Source: Leptospira dzoumogneensis (GTDB lineage: Bacteria > Spirochaetota > Leptospiria > Leptospirales > Leptospiraceae). Taken from it: a stretch of DNA of 64,000 nucleotides. Each line of letters starts with the position of its first letter. Position 1 is the first letter of the stretch. Made by a program: the position numbers and the translations under genes. Under the pieces are notes generated by a model. It was not told the DNA's origin. It saw nothing but the letters and a program-made list of their open reading frames with translations, and made no database searches. The DNA lies in the NCBI RefSeq assembly GCF_004770895.1, contig NZ_RQHS01000005.1, positions 558,001 to 622,000 of the forward strand, in the 5' to 3' direction. Below, one piece after another: positions 26,152-34,989 of this stretch.

Positions 26152-26763
26152 ATGGCTCTTCGAATTTACGGTTTACTAGTTCTTCTTTCCGGATTATTTA
26201 GTTCGGCTTGTTCCAAACCGTTTCCCGGTGGAGATGAAATGATTCTATTGGGACTTCTCGGAAAAACACGTTATTTGTTCGTTACCTCTTCTACCAATAC
26301 CGGAGATTTAGGCGGAGTTGCAGGTGCGGATCTGATTTGCCAAAGTGCAAAAACTGCGGAGGTTCCTAGTTTGCCTGGTTCTTCTTTGGAATATGTTGCG
26401 TTGATCGCTTCTTCTTCCAGAGTTCCGGGAGGGGCAGGTTGGCCCTTATTTCCAGGCACGAATTATTATGCGATGAATCCTGGAGAAACTTTGATTTTTC
26501 ATACGGATGGTTCCGGGCTTCCTGTTTTGCCGATGAGCAACGCGACTGGAATTCCAGGAGCCGGGGATTATTGGACAGGGATTTCAAATACTGGCTTAGG
26601 ATACAGCGCGGGAACGAATTGCAATAATTGGGGATCATCCAATGTGATTGATGATGCGAACTACGGCAGCCCAGGGAGTCAGACTGAGACTGCGTTTGAT
26701 TCAGGGGTCGGATTCGGAAATACCTGCGATACTCCTTTACGTTTGCTCTGCGTTAGAAATTAA
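26152..26763 (+). CDS. DUF1554 domain-containing lipoprotein
   Basis: A 203-residue lipoprotein with signal MALRIYGLLVLLSGLFSSAC (lipobox SSAC). The mature part matches the DUF1554 pattern: RYLFVTSSTNTGDLGGVAGAD, LICQSAKTA, YVALIASSSRVPGG, then Gly/Asn-rich loops YWTGISNTGLGYSAGTNCNN and a final RLLCVRN. This domain is found mainly in Leptospira surface proteins. The start at 26152 has AAGGAG 9 nt upstream and lies 1 nt after the previous stop. It is the last gene of the cyclase-FecR-Fn3 group and shares its TTAA stop with the convergent response regulator. Confidence 0.85.
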   Translation: MALRIYGLLVLLSGLFSSACSKPFPGGDEMILLGLLGKTRYLFVTSSTNTGDLGGVAGADLICQSAKTAEVPSLPGSSLEYVALIASSSRVPGGAGWPLFPGTNYYAMNPGETLIFHTDGSGLPVLPMSNATGIPGAGDYWTGISNTGLGYSAGTNCNNWGSSNVIDDANYGSPGSQTETAFDSGVGFGNTCDTPLRLLCVRN

Positions 26764-27434
26764 CTCTCTACGATACCTGCTCGGATTGCATAGACTACCA
26801 AGTCTGCCACCTTATGTAAGTCCAACTTCTTCATGATATTCGCTCTATGCACCTTTACTGTTGCAGGAGAGATATGGAGAAGTTTTCCTATCTTCTCGTT
26901 GGAGTTCCCCTCGGAGATCAATTTTAAGATCTGTCTTTCTCTATCGGAAAGCACCGAGAATACGGATGGACCTTCTTCCTGAAGCTCTCCTGTTTTTTTG
27001 CGCCCGATCCCTGAAAGAACTCTGGTTGCGATCCTCGGGCTTAAGTAAGTTTCTTTTCTGCGGACTGCATCTATTGCTCTGAGTAGATCTTCTCCCGCGT
27101 CGTCCTTAAGAACATAACCGTTGATCCCAAGGTCCACCAGTTTCTGGATGTATTCTTCGTTATCATGTCTGGAAAGAATGATGACTTGCACCTTAGGATA
27201 GTATCTTTTTACTCCCTTGACTAGGTCTATACCGCTGACTCCTGGCATGGAAATGTCCGTGATAAGAATATCAGGTTCTAATTTTCCGATCTCGTCTAGC
27301 GCTTGTTCGGCGTTCCCGTTCTCGCCGATGATCTCCAGATCGTTTTGTCCGGAAATGATCAGTCTAAGACCTTCTCTTAAGATTGCGTGGTCGTCTACAA
27401 GATAGAGTTTGCAAACGGAGGGTTGGGCGTTCAT
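26760..27434 (-). CDS. NarL/FixJ family response regulator
   Basis: A 224-residue transcription regulator. The receiver domain has LYLVDDHAILREGL and phosphoacceptor D60 (DILITDISMPGVSG), with a conserved Lys in GYVLKDDAG. A LuxR-type HTH follows (about 155-215): LSDRERQILKLISEGNSNEK then IGKLLHISPATVKVHRANIM. Its ATG overlaps the stop of the kinase gene by 4 nt, so the pair is coupled. Targets are unknown. Its stop shares TTAA with the convergent DUF1554 gene. Confidence 0.93.
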   Translation of the reverse strand: MNAQPSVCKLYLVDDHAILREGLRLIISGQNDLEIIGENGNAEQALDEIGKLEPDILITDISMPGVSGIDLVKGVKRYYPKVQVIILSRHDNEEYIQKLVDLGINGYVLKDDAGEDLLRAIDAVRRKETYLSPRIATRVLSGIGRKKTGELQEEGPSVFSVLSDRERQILKLISEGNSNEKIGKLLHISPATVKVHRANIMKKLDLHKVADLVVYAIRAGIVES

Positions 27435-28480
27435 ACTTTCTCCTTGGAACGTTTTTTTAACGGGATCCTAAGCACATATTGAGTACCTTTATTAGGTTCC
27501 GTTTCTAAAAAAAGAGTACCGTTCAGGTCCTCGGTTCTTCTCCGAATATTTTCCAATCCGTATCCGGTAGATTTTATTCTGGCTTCTTTTTCTTTAAATC
27601 CTTTTCCGTTATCTTTTGCAGAAACTATCAAAGTCTCTTTTTCGGAAAAGATCTTTAACTCCACTTTATTTGCTTGGGAATGTTTCAGAATGTTCGCACA
27701 AATTTCCTGTAATATTCTGAAAACTTGGTTCTGTATTTCCTGAGGAATTTTTTCGGGAACCCTAAATTCCGATTTTACTTTAATTTTCTGTATCGGAAAA
27801 ATTTGGTTCGCTAGAGAGCTTAAGGCGGCTTCCAGCCCAAGTTCTTTTAAGGAAGAAGGTTGCAAATTTGTGTAAATTTCGCGGAGTTCTTGGCTGGCTC
27901 GATCAATGAGCCCTAGGCCGGAGCCGAAAGATTCAGGATGTTCCTTTTCCGATTTTTGGTATGCTTGGAAATGTAATTTTGCCGCGAGTATAAGTTGTCC
28001 CACTCCATCATGAAGTTCTCTTGCGAGTCTTGATCTTTCTTCCTCTTGGGAGGCGAGTACTTGTGTGTGTAGAGTTGCGATCTTCTTCTCTAACTTTTTA
28101 TTCTCTGTGATATCTTTTAGGATCATACCCAGGCTGTCTTTGAATCTGAAGATAGAATATCCGTAAGACTTCTTTCCTTTTTTGAATTCCTGGTTTTGTA
28201 ATTTTGTTTTGAGAGCCTTGTGAAGATTTTCTCTCAGGTTCGCTTCTTCCTTTGAATCTAATTTTAATAGATTGAATAGGTTTTTACCTGCCGGGTTTGC
28301 AAATCCGAGCCTGAATTCTTTTTTAAAAGAAGCGTTTGCAAATCGGACGATATTATTTTCGTCCAAGGCTACGATAGGGGAGATCTCCTCCACCAAGGAT
28401 AGGAATTTAGAGGCCTGCTCCTTGCCGGAATACGAGCCTGATTGTTTGGTTTCTTTTCGTTTGAGGAGTCCTGAAGCCAC
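27431..28480 (-). CDS. PAS-containing sensor histidine kinase (HisKA_3 type)
   Basis: A 349-residue cytoplasmic kinase without membrane helices. A PAS domain (about residues 25-125, EISPIVALDENNIVRFANASF) is followed by a short coiled-coil and a NarX-type dimerisation motif EEERSRLARELHDGVGQ (phospho-His in RELHDG, about 158). The ATPase domain has NILKHSQANKVEL (N-box, about 262-274), DNGKGFK and GYGLENIRRR. It is the partner of the overlapping NarL-type regulator. The signal sensed by the PAS domain is unknown. Confidence 0.9.
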   Translation of the reverse strand: MASGLLKRKETKQSGSYSGKEQASKFLSLVEEISPIVALDENNIVRFANASFKKEFRLGFANPAGKNLFNLLKLDSKEEANLRENLHKALKTKLQNQEFKKGKKSYGYSIFRFKDSLGMILKDITENKKLEKKIATLHTQVLASQEEERSRLARELHDGVGQLILAAKLHFQAYQKSEKEHPESFGSGLGLIDRASQELREIYTNLQPSSLKELGLEAALSSLANQIFPIQKIKVKSEFRVPEKIPQEIQNQVFRILQEICANILKHSQANKVELKIFSEKETLIVSAKDNGKGFKEKEARIKSTGYGLENIRRRTEDLNGTLFLETEPNKGTQYVLRIPLKKRSKEKV

Positions 28481-28520
28481 TTAAAGTTCAGGATATAGTC
28501 CGGCTTATGGCCCGAAAAGG

Positions 28521-28561
28521 AAAAAAACCCCTCCCCTCGGCCGAATGAGGGAAGGGGGAGG
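28521..28561 (-). terminator. rho-independent terminator of the LruC-domain gene
   Basis: Read on the minus strand, CCCCCTTCCCTC and GAGGGGAGGGG pair around ATTCGGCC and are followed by a T-run (seven T). It sits about 30 bp after the lipoprotein stop and before the start of the histidine kinase gene. Confidence 0.8.
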
Positions 28562-28589
28562 TTGCTTTTACTCTTTCAGGAGTCCCAAA

Positions 28590-29882
28590 TTAGGGCGTAG
28601 CCGGAAACACTTCCGAAGTATTCGGAGTTCGGAACCAATCCGTATTAGTGGTCCCAAGAGATTCATACCAAGTTTTGAAAGTAGGATAGGAGTTACGTAT
28701 GTCTGAAGCTTCGTAAGGCCATTGGAAGTTTCCAGGCACAAGAAGCACCCAAGGGAATCCGGTAGCATCTCTATAGATGTCCTTACCTTCCGCATCGAAA
28801 TACTTACCTGCAGCATGTATATCCTTACCTGTATTGAGTACTCTTATGAATGTATCGTAAGGAGCAGGTCCCAATGCAAGTTTGGAGATCGGAGCGGAAA
28901 GTATTACTTCTAGTTTTGCGGTTTTACCTTTTACGAAAACGGTATCCGTTTTAGAAGCGTTTGATTTGGAAATTGTAGTAGAGCTATTTCCTAAAATTTC
29001 CAGATCGGAGATCGATGTAGGAGTCCCGCTTAAATTTTCTTCCAATGTGGTTCCATCTGCTGCGTAGCGTAGAAGTGAATAACTTGCAACACTTGCTCCA
29101 GGCAATCCGAAACGAAGAGTGTGATTGTATCCTGCGCCCTTAGCGACATGAGTGAAGTAACCTCTCACTCTTACAACTTCTCCGGATTTGTTCAGATCTT
29201 CTTCGAAATAAGAACGGATCACATAGTCGTTGAAGTCCGCGTCTCCTTGTTTAGGAAATAAGTCTTCATAGGATGTAGTGTAATAATCTTCTGCAGGGAC
29301 TCGGATCGAACTCGCTCTTGAAGGATCGTTCGGGAATACATCTTCGAAATCCTGTACACCATCCCCATCCGTATCGATGATCTGTTGCACTGTCGCAGTA
29401 AACCCTATGGAGATCCTGCGATCCACCTTACTTACGGTTACGATGGAAATATCCGCTTCATAAAATTTACCGTAAGCTTCTACCGAGAGATGTACTGTTT
29501 TAGTGTCACCATCGATCGTAAAACTACCGGTAACTTCTCCATTTGTATTCGTATAAGCTTTAAAAACGGATTTATTACTAGCGGCGCCAGGTACGGCAGA
29601 AGGTACGGTAACTTGTACCATAGAACCGTTCACGGGAGCGACAGGATCTATCACTTGAACGTTTACTGTGATTGTGCGGGTAGTATCGAATACGAAATCA
29701 ACAGGAGCCGTCTCGTCATTTATATCGATTCCGAAATCAGTAGGACCGGAAGGAGCCTCCACCGAAGTGGATCCTGCTACTAGACTCATCAACCATGCGT
29801 AGTTAGGATCGCTGGAAGAAGCGCAGGACAAGAAAGAGATACTGAGAGAGGCCAAAAAGCATGTTAGGATTTTTTTTGTCAT
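28590..29882 (-). CDS. LruC domain-containing lipoprotein
   Basis: A 430-residue lipoprotein related to the leptospiral uveitis-associated antigen LruC. The signal ends SISFLSC (lipobox, Cys20). After a Gly/Pro-containing region and an Ig-like part (TVNVQVIDPVAPVNGSMVQV), it has a calcium-binding type DTDGDGVQDFEDVFPNDPSRA followed by the LruC region YEDLFPKQGDADFNDYVIRS, then GYNHTLRFGLPG. The DxDxDG loop suggests Ca binding. The start at 29882 is chosen because it begins the signal directly; upstream codons (to 29939) look untranslated. It is a single gene, and envelope location is expected. Confidence 0.88.
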   Translation of the reverse strand: MTKKILTCFLASLSISFLSCASSSDPNYAWLMSLVAGSTSVEAPSGPTDFGIDINDETAPVDFVFDTTRTITVNVQVIDPVAPVNGSMVQVTVPSAVPGAASNKSVFKAYTNTNGEVTGSFTIDGDTKTVHLSVEAYGKFYEADISIVTVSKVDRRISIGFTATVQQIIDTDGDGVQDFEDVFPNDPSRASSIRVPAEDYYTTSYEDLFPKQGDADFNDYVIRSYFEEDLNKSGEVVRVRGYFTHVAKGAGYNHTLRFGLPGASVASYSLLRYAADGTTLEENLSGTPTSISDLEILGNSSTTISKSNASKTDTVFVKGKTAKLEVILSAPISKLALGPAPYDTFIRVLNTGKDIHAAGKYFDAEGKDIYRDATGFPWVLLVPGNFQWPYEASDIRNSYPTFKTWYESLGTTNTDWFRTPNTSEVFPATP

Positions 29883-30028
29883 AGTTGCACCCGTACGGAT
29901 GTCATGATTATGCTGATATCCCCTCAATAAGCAATACACCCGAAGGTTTAGATTACTAGAACCTTCGGCTAATACTATTTTTGGTACTTTGTTCGAAAGA
30001 AATCTCTAATTGCCGGAGTACCGGCGAA

Positions 30029-31552
30029 TTAAAGAGTAGCTTGGAAACTTTCTAAAGCTTTGGTCCGGAAAGAATGAAAATCTCCGGAGGAGAAAAATTT
30101 ACAATGTTTCAGGACTTCTTCGGGGATCTCTGAGAACTTAGCTTCTTCGTTATTGATCTTGATCATCATATCTCCCAGATAAATAGGGAATATGATCTCT
30201 TTGTATTGTTCTTCTGCTAATTGAGGTCTATGGTGGTATTCCATAGTTTTAGAATATAGCTCGGGGAAATTCCATTTTTCTGCGATCAATGCGCCGATCT
30301 TAGTATGAGTAATACCGAATGCGGCTTCTTCCATAGAAAGAGAAGAAGCGATTTCCTTGGATGCAGAATAATTTTGGATCTTACCCATACGTTCCTGCTC
30401 TAAGGAAAGAAGAATGATCTCTCCTATATCATGAAGAAGCGCGGCCGACATCAGATTGCTCATAGAGTCCTTAGGAAGATTTAATCTTTGAGCGATCAAT
30501 TTGCAGTAATATGCACACTGATTGGATTTTTCCCAGATCGTTAAGAATGCAGGGAACTTATTCTCCAGGATCTGTTTGGTTCCAAGAGAATATAATAGAA
30601 CCTGCAATTCTTTCAAACCGATGAGTTGGATCGCTCTATCCAAAGATTCTACTTTATTTCCTCTACGGAAAGCTGCCGAGTTGGATAGTTTCAGGATATT
30701 TGCCGCAAGAGCTACGTCCTTTTTGACCATCTCCGCAATCTGACCGATACTTGAATTCGGTTTGTCGATGGCGGATTGGATATCTTGGATTGCTTTAGGG
30801 AATGTAGGAAGTTGATCTACTTCTTTGATGATCTCTTCCGCTTTTTGGATCTGAACATTCTCTTTTTGGATACGAATAGGAATATCGATGATGACAGAAG
30901 TATTATTACCTTGGCTTTCTACTTTATAGGAACTTGCTCCTAGACCGTCGTTTTTTAACATCATTAGAGTCATGATGAGACCAAGACCGGCACCCTCGGT
31001 TTCGTCCCCTTTTTCTAAAAATGCTTCCGCGAGATCGTTATATGTTTTTGCTTTTTCGATCCTTTCATTGATACGATCCACTTCTTCCGGGCTGAGTTTT
31101 ACGTTATTCATTACTCGGATACGGATCGCATCCTTATTATGAATGAAAGAAACTAGGACAACGTAGTTGTTCTTAAAGAGAAGATCTTCATACTTCTCCT
31201 TATTATCCAAATAAGTTTGTTTAAAACCGGTGATCTTGCTGCGATACACGCTTGGATTTTGGATATCCGCCTGAAGTTCTCTGAAATAGATCCTTTTAAT
31301 ATTTGCTTTGATAGTGTTGGTGATGGTCTCTTTCATCGCCGCAAGGACGGAGTCCCTGACGAATATGATATCTAAATGTAAAAGATAACGATCCAGTGTC
31401 TTGGAGAGAATAGTATCCACACTCTCCGTAAGATTGAAAAATTTAAAATGGAACGGGATGTTTTCCGAAATAGGATGATTCAGGTCCTTCAGATTACTGA
31501 ATATACCTTGGTCTTTGTGATGGAAAAGTTCTAGGGTTTTCCCTTGGCTCAT
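30029..31552 (-). CDS. HATPase-like and HDOD domain protein
   Basis: A 507-residue cytoplasmic protein of two parts. Residues about 55-226 look like a GHKL ATPase: N-box [17 protein letters not shown] (72-88), IRIRVMNN (143-150), G-box [16 protein letters not shown] (184-199) and a final TSVIIDIPI strand. Residues about 243-440 are an HDOD domain ([43 protein letters not shown]). HDOD proteins are regulatory helical domains related to HD hydrolases. No response-regulator or GGDEF domain is present. The combination suggests nucleotide-gated signalling. It is monocistronic as far as can be seen. Confidence 0.82.
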   Translation of the reverse strand: MSQGKTLELFHHKDQGIFSNLKDLNHPISENIPFHFKFFNLTESVDTILSKTLDRYLLHLDIIFVRDSVLAAMKETITNTIKANIKRIYFRELQADIQNPSVYRSKITGFKQTYLDNKEKYEDLLFKNNYVVLVSFIHNKDAIRIRVMNNVKLSPEEVDRINERIEKAKTYNDLAEAFLEKGDETEGAGLGLIMTLMMLKNDGLGASSYKVESQGNNTSVIIDIPIRIQKENVQIQKAEEIIKEVDQLPTFPKAIQDIQSAIDKPNSSIGQIAEMVKKDVALAANILKLSNSAAFRRGNKVESLDRAIQLIGLKELQVLLYSLGTKQILENKFPAFLTIWEKSNQCAYYCKLIAQRLNLPKDSMSNLMSAALLHDIGEIILLSLEQERMGKIQNYSASKEIASSLSMEEAAFGITHTKIGALIAEKWNFPELYSKTMEYHHRPQLAEEQYKEIIFPIYLGDMMIKINNEEAKFSEIPEEVLKHCKFFSSGDFHSFRTKALESFQATL

Positions 31553-31953
31553 ATGATGTAACTCTGAAAAACGTTAGTGGTCTCTGTCAAGAATTAGCGA
31601 AACTTATAGATGAAAAATAAGATTCTGCTAAGCGAATTATACGGATCAAACTTATAAAAAATAACCGAGAGAAATATTTATCTTACGATTCTTGTCAGAA
31701 ATAAATTTCCAAAAACGTCGATAGAAAATAATCCTTTTGGACTAATCCATCACTTGTTCAGGTAGGAAAATTTTTATCATAACAGATAGAATATAAAGCG
31801 ACTTGGGTCCAGACGGAGAGGAATTTCTTGAAAAGTTACGGAATGATCATTCAATAAAAAGGTTGCGCCAAATTCCTGAATTTGATGAAATTATACCTTG
31901 GTTCTCTATCAGTCCGGATTTCCGGAAGAATGTTAGAACTTAGGAGACCCCTC
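31553..31953. other. 400-bp AT-rich gap with a palindrome, no gene
   Basis: This stretch separates the divergent HATPase-HDOD and aldehyde dehydrogenase genes. It has no supported ORF. The main feature is the perfect 12-bp palindrome GAATGATCATTC at 31841-31852, about 100 bp before the dehydrogenase ATG. A possible promoter is TTGTTC (31753-31758) with TATCAT further on, at non-ideal spacing. Confidence 0.5.
31841..31852. promoter_or_regulatory. GAATGATCATTC palindrome, possible TetR-type operator
   Basis: A perfect 12-bp palindrome upstream of the aldehyde dehydrogenase gene. Its GAATGA..TCATTC form recalls operators of TetR-family fatty-acid regulators (FadR-type TGAATGA...TCATTCA). No regulator gene is adjacent, so this is a hint only. 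Confidence 0.3.
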
Positions 31954-33441
31954 ATGTCCAGCACAGCTACACAACCGGCGAGCTCAGTCTCTCCCGCTTC
32001 CAGCGGAACTGCTTCTTTTCCCGCTGCGAATCCTAAGGAGATGCAAAGAGTATTCGATGTCCAAAAACGTCATTTTCATAAGGTTCTGAAAGTATCCAAA
32101 GCCAAGGATCGAGTCGTATTATTGAAAAAATTACTGGCAGCAGTAGAAAGACTTACCCCGGAAATCAAACAGGCTTTACAAAAGGACTTTAGAAAAGCTC
32201 CTCACGAAACGGATTTAACCGAAGTTATGCCTTCTATCGCAGAATTAAAAGACGCGATCCGACACGTAAAAACTTGGATGAAACCGGAAAGAGTAAAAAC
32301 TCCAATTTCACTTTTCGGTGCAAGAAGTTCTATTTCTTACGAACCAAAGGGAGTGACTCTGATCATTTCTCCTTGGAACTATCCATTCTATCTTGCGATT
32401 GCGCCTTTAACTGCAGCTCTTGCGGCAGGAAACACTGCGATCATCAAACCTTCCGAGTTCACACCAGAAACTTCTAAACTGCTTACTAAACTCGTAAAAG
32501 AAACCTTCCAAGAAGGAGAAGTTGCGGTATTTGAAGGAGATCATACTGTTTCCACAGCTCTAATGGAGTTACCATTCGATCATATCTTCTTCACAGGAAG
32601 TACTCACGTAGGAAAGATCGTAATGGCAGCCGCTGCAAAAAATCTTTCCACAGTGACCTTAGAGTTAGGAGGAAAATCTCCTGCTATCATCGTACCTGGA
32701 GCGAACTTGAAAAAAGCAGCTCAGAAATTGGTATGGGGAAAGATCATGAACGCGGGACAAACCTGCGTGGCACCTGACTATCTACTTCTACCGGAAGGAG
32801 AAACCGAAGAATTCGTAAAACAAGCGAAGGCTGCGGTAAAATCTTTCTATGGAGAAAGTTCCGCCGATATCAAAAGTAATAAAGACTTCTGTCGTTTAGT
32901 AAACCAAAGAAACTTCCAAAGGGTTTCGGGATACATTCACGAAGCAGTTGAAAAAGGCGGGAAAGTAGTGATGGGAGGAGAAACAGATTCTTCTCAAAAC
33001 TATATAGAGCCTACATTGATCGCTAACGTTCCGGAAAGTGCAAGGATCATGGAAGATGAGATCTTCGGACCGGTGCTCCCTATACTAACTTACAAAAACT
33101 TGGACGAAGCAGTGGAAAAAGTTCTCTCTAAACCGAAACCGCTCGCACTCTATGTGTTCGGAAGTAATAACAAACATATCAACAAAGTTCTCAAGGAAAC
33201 ATCTTCCGGAGGAGCCGCGGTGAATGACGTTATCGTACACTTGGCGAACCCGAATCTACCATTCGGAGGGATCAATCATTCCGGACATGGAAGTTACCAT
33301 GGCTGGTATGGATTCAGAACATTCTCTCACGAGAAGTCAGTATTCAAACAAGCTCCGTTCTCCTCGATTGAAATGTTGTATCCACCTTATACTGGTTTTG
33401 TGGATAAAATGCTTCAATTCACCAAGAAGTTCTTCGTTTAA
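31954..33441 (+). CDS. aldehyde dehydrogenase family protein
   Basis: NAD(P)-dependent aldehyde dehydrogenase of 495 residues (fatty aldehyde/class 3-like). Motifs include the cofactor segment [15 protein letters not shown] and [29 protein letters not shown], catalytic Glu in [10 protein letters not shown] and catalytic Cys in [13 protein letters not shown], then EIFGPVLPI and [21 protein letters not shown]. That last segment and the C-terminal hydrophobic [11 protein letters not shown] match the class 3 group, which acts on medium/long-chain aldehydes. The start at 31954 is preferred because TTAGGAGACCCCTC lies before it; an upstream in-frame ATG at 31882 has no such site. A terminator follows. 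Confidence 0.92.
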   Translation: MSSTATQPASSVSPASSGTASFPAANPKEMQRVFDVQKRHFHKVLKVSKAKDRVVLLKKLLAAVERLTPEIKQALQKDFRKAPHETDLTEVMPSIAELKDAIRHVKTWMKPERVKTPISLFGARSSISYEPKGVTLIISPWNYPFYLAIAPLTAALAAGNTAIIKPSEFTPETSKLLTKLVKETFQEGEVAVFEGDHTVSTALMELPFDHIFFTGSTHVGKIVMAAAAKNLSTVTLELGGKSPAIIVPGANLKKAAQKLVWGKIMNAGQTCVAPDYLLLPEGETEEFVKQAKAAVKSFYGESSADIKSNKDFCRLVNQRNFQRVSGYIHEAVEKGGKVVMGGETDSSQNYIEPTLIANVPESARIMEDEIFGPVLPILTYKNLDEAVEKVLSKPKPLALYVFGSNNKHINKVLKETSSGGAAVNDVIVHLANPNLPFGGINHSGHGSYHGWYGFRTFSHEKSVFKQAPFSSIEMLYPPYTGFVDKMLQFTKKFFV

Positions 33442-33470
33442 AAACATCTTCAACTTTCTTCGATTTGAAA

Positions 33471-33497
33471 GCCCTCTTCGGAGGGCTTTTTTTATTT
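33471..33497 (+). terminator. rho-independent terminator of the aldehyde dehydrogenase gene
   Basis: A perfect GCCCTC-TTCG-GAGGGC hairpin followed by seven T residues, 29 bp after the dehydrogenase stop. It lies at the very end of the convergent thioesterase gene, whose stop is at 33492. Confidence 0.9.
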
Positions 33498-33971
33498 TTG
33501 GGCAACGCGAGGATTTCCTGTATGTGCGGATGTTGGAATTCCTACAACGGACGAATTTTCCAAAATTCCCAATCCTTCCAGGAATTTGTCCGTGTATTTC
33601 CAAGGTCTTTTTTTGCCGAAATCAAACATGATACAATGAGAGATGGATTCACAGGAAACTTTGCCGTCGGATTTTCGGATTAATTTTTGAAATGCCTTGC
33701 ATCTGGAACCGGAGATCTCTCCAAACCGGGTTTCTATTAGGGCAATGTCCGGATAACGGATCTCCGCCTTATAATCCGTTTCTCCTCTCAGGATCATTGG
33801 GCCTATATTTTCGGATTTCATCTGAGAGAAGGAAAGACCGGCTTCTTCTAAGGCAATCATTCTGCCTTCATGTAGGAATACTTGGAAGTTTCCAACATTC
33901 AAATGGCCATTCGGGTCACATTGGCTCCAAAGAACCGGAATTTCATAAAAGAATGATTTTGAGATTTGCAT
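33492..33971 (-). CDS. acyl-CoA thioesterase-like hotdog protein (4HBT)
   Basis: A 159-residue protein of the hotdog fold. It contains VLWSQCDPNGHLNVGNFQVFLHEGR (about residues 13-37), the usual 4HBT active-site helix region with Asp/Asn and the HLNVGNF turn, then RGETDYKAEIRYPDIALIETR. Members hydrolyse acyl-CoA thioesters. No signal peptide. Its stop codon lies within the T-run of the neighbouring terminator. The substrate is unknown. Confidence 0.75.
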   Translation of the reverse strand: MQISKSFFYEIPVLWSQCDPNGHLNVGNFQVFLHEGRMIALEEAGLSFSQMKSENIGPMILRGETDYKAEIRYPDIALIETRFGEISGSRCKAFQKLIRKSDGKVSCESISHCIMFDFGKKRPWKYTDKFLEGLGILENSSVVGIPTSAHTGNPRVAQK

Positions 33972-34000
33972 GTTTGGCTCCTTATTTTTCCAAAACTTGA

Positions 34001-34500
34001 GTAAGAAAGGATTTGGGAAAGGGAAAATATTGTTTTATATCAAATTATTTATTGGTTGGAAAAACAAAGTATAGGATTAGAATTATAGTAATGTATAGAG
34101 GCAGTATAAAGTTTCGTGTCTCTGCCGCTCAGCGTGCGTGGTAGAATTTTTGTAGGAGTTCCTACATAGGTGTCGAAAGGCAGCCCCCGCCCCTTCGCAA
34201 CGATCCGTAGAGAGCGAGAAGACGACCGCGAATGCGAGTCGATGACGAAAGTCAAACGAGTCGGTACTTAAATTGATAAACTAAGCTTTATCGATCGCAG
34301 ATTTGCAAAGGCGGCCCCCGCCCTGGTTCGGGTGGAGGAGGCGGGCTAGTGGGAGAAGCCATTCTCCCTATACCATAAAATTATAAAACTTGCAACTGCA
34401 AATTTTAACTCAATTTGTAGGAGTTCCTACATTTCCTCTCAAGAAGAATCTCCTTGACTTACTGAAAGTAACCGCGACCTGAGCGAGGCCGCCTAAATTT
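34001..34500. other. 500-bp gap occupied by repeats, no gene
   Basis: Between the thioesterase and DUF3995 genes. 34010-34100 is AT-rich with nothing notable. 34120-34140 carries a GCCGCTCAGCGTGCG fragment resembling the CTCTGCG repeats near 8.8 kb. 34151-34431 is the second copy of the palindrome-bounded repeat. No ORF is supported by start, codon use or homology. Confidence 0.6.
34151..34431. repeat. interspersed repeat bounded by TGTAGGA..TCCTACA palindromes, copy 2 (inverted)
   Basis: Bounded by TGTAGGAGTTCCTACA at 34151-34166 and 34416-34431. Read on the minus strand from 34431 it follows copy 1 block by block: palindrome, AAATTGAGTTAAAATTTGC, TTTTATGGTATAGGG, CTTCTCCCACTAGCCCGCC, and GGGCGGGGGCCGCC. 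About 135 bp of extra sequence, including a second GGGCGGGGGCTGCC near 34182-34195, then lead to the far palindrome. The unit is therefore longer than copy 1 (281 versus 146 bp). Confidence 0.7.
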
Positions 34501-34920
34501 TTAAAAGTTAATATACCCCAAATATAAATAAGAAATACCTAAAAGAATACAAACAGGAGAGTAAATTAGATAATCATATTTTGCGAATTTAGTATTTTTG
34601 ATTTTTTTGAAGTAGCCTACTAATCTAAAATCTCCGACGGCTCTTCCCAAAAAGATGAATGCGATTAAGAGTGAGAAGATTGCACTCGTTCTGTTTGGAG
34701 AGAAAATATTTCCGGATGACCAGAGTGCCACTGTGCCGAACCCGAAGAGTGCAAGTGCGACCAGTAAGGTCAGTCCTCTGCTCGGGACAAATGTAGGTTT
34801 ACCGTTTGTTTCCGGAATGACTGTGACTGACGTTAATTTCCCGCCGAATGCCCAGTAGATATGTAATGCGGATAAGAAGAATAGAATGGAAGCTGTGATT
34901 AAACCTAAGATCTTTTCCAT
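34501..34920 (-). CDS. DUF3995 family membrane protein
   Basis: A 139-residue integral membrane protein with about four helices. The N terminus ASILFFLSALHIYWAFGGK and the segment VIPETNGKPTFVPSRGLTLLVALALFGFG match the DUF3995 pattern. No function is known for the family. It is preceded by a repeat-filled gap downstream and by the beta-barrel gene upstream; no operon is apparent. Confidence 0.8.
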   Translation of the reverse strand: MEKILGLITASILFFLSALHIYWAFGGKLTSVTVIPETNGKPTFVPSRGLTLLVALALFGFGTVALWSSGNIFSPNRTSAIFSLLIAFIFLGRAVGDFRLVGYFKKIKNTKFAKYDYLIYSPVCILLGISYLYLGYINF

Positions 34921-34989
34921 TCATATAGGTTTAAGTAAAATTTCGGATTTGTCCAGCAATCTTATGATCCGGATTTGAATAAGAAGGTT

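Noticed and set aside
29385..29783. 132-residue plus-strand ORF
   Set aside because: Lies entirely antisense to the LruC-domain gene, has low-complexity Tyr/Arg/Ser composition and no Shine-Dalgarno sequence.
34049..34255. 68-residue minus-strand ORF in the repeat region
   Set aside because: Made of repeat sequence with a Ser/Arg-rich translation; not a believable protein.
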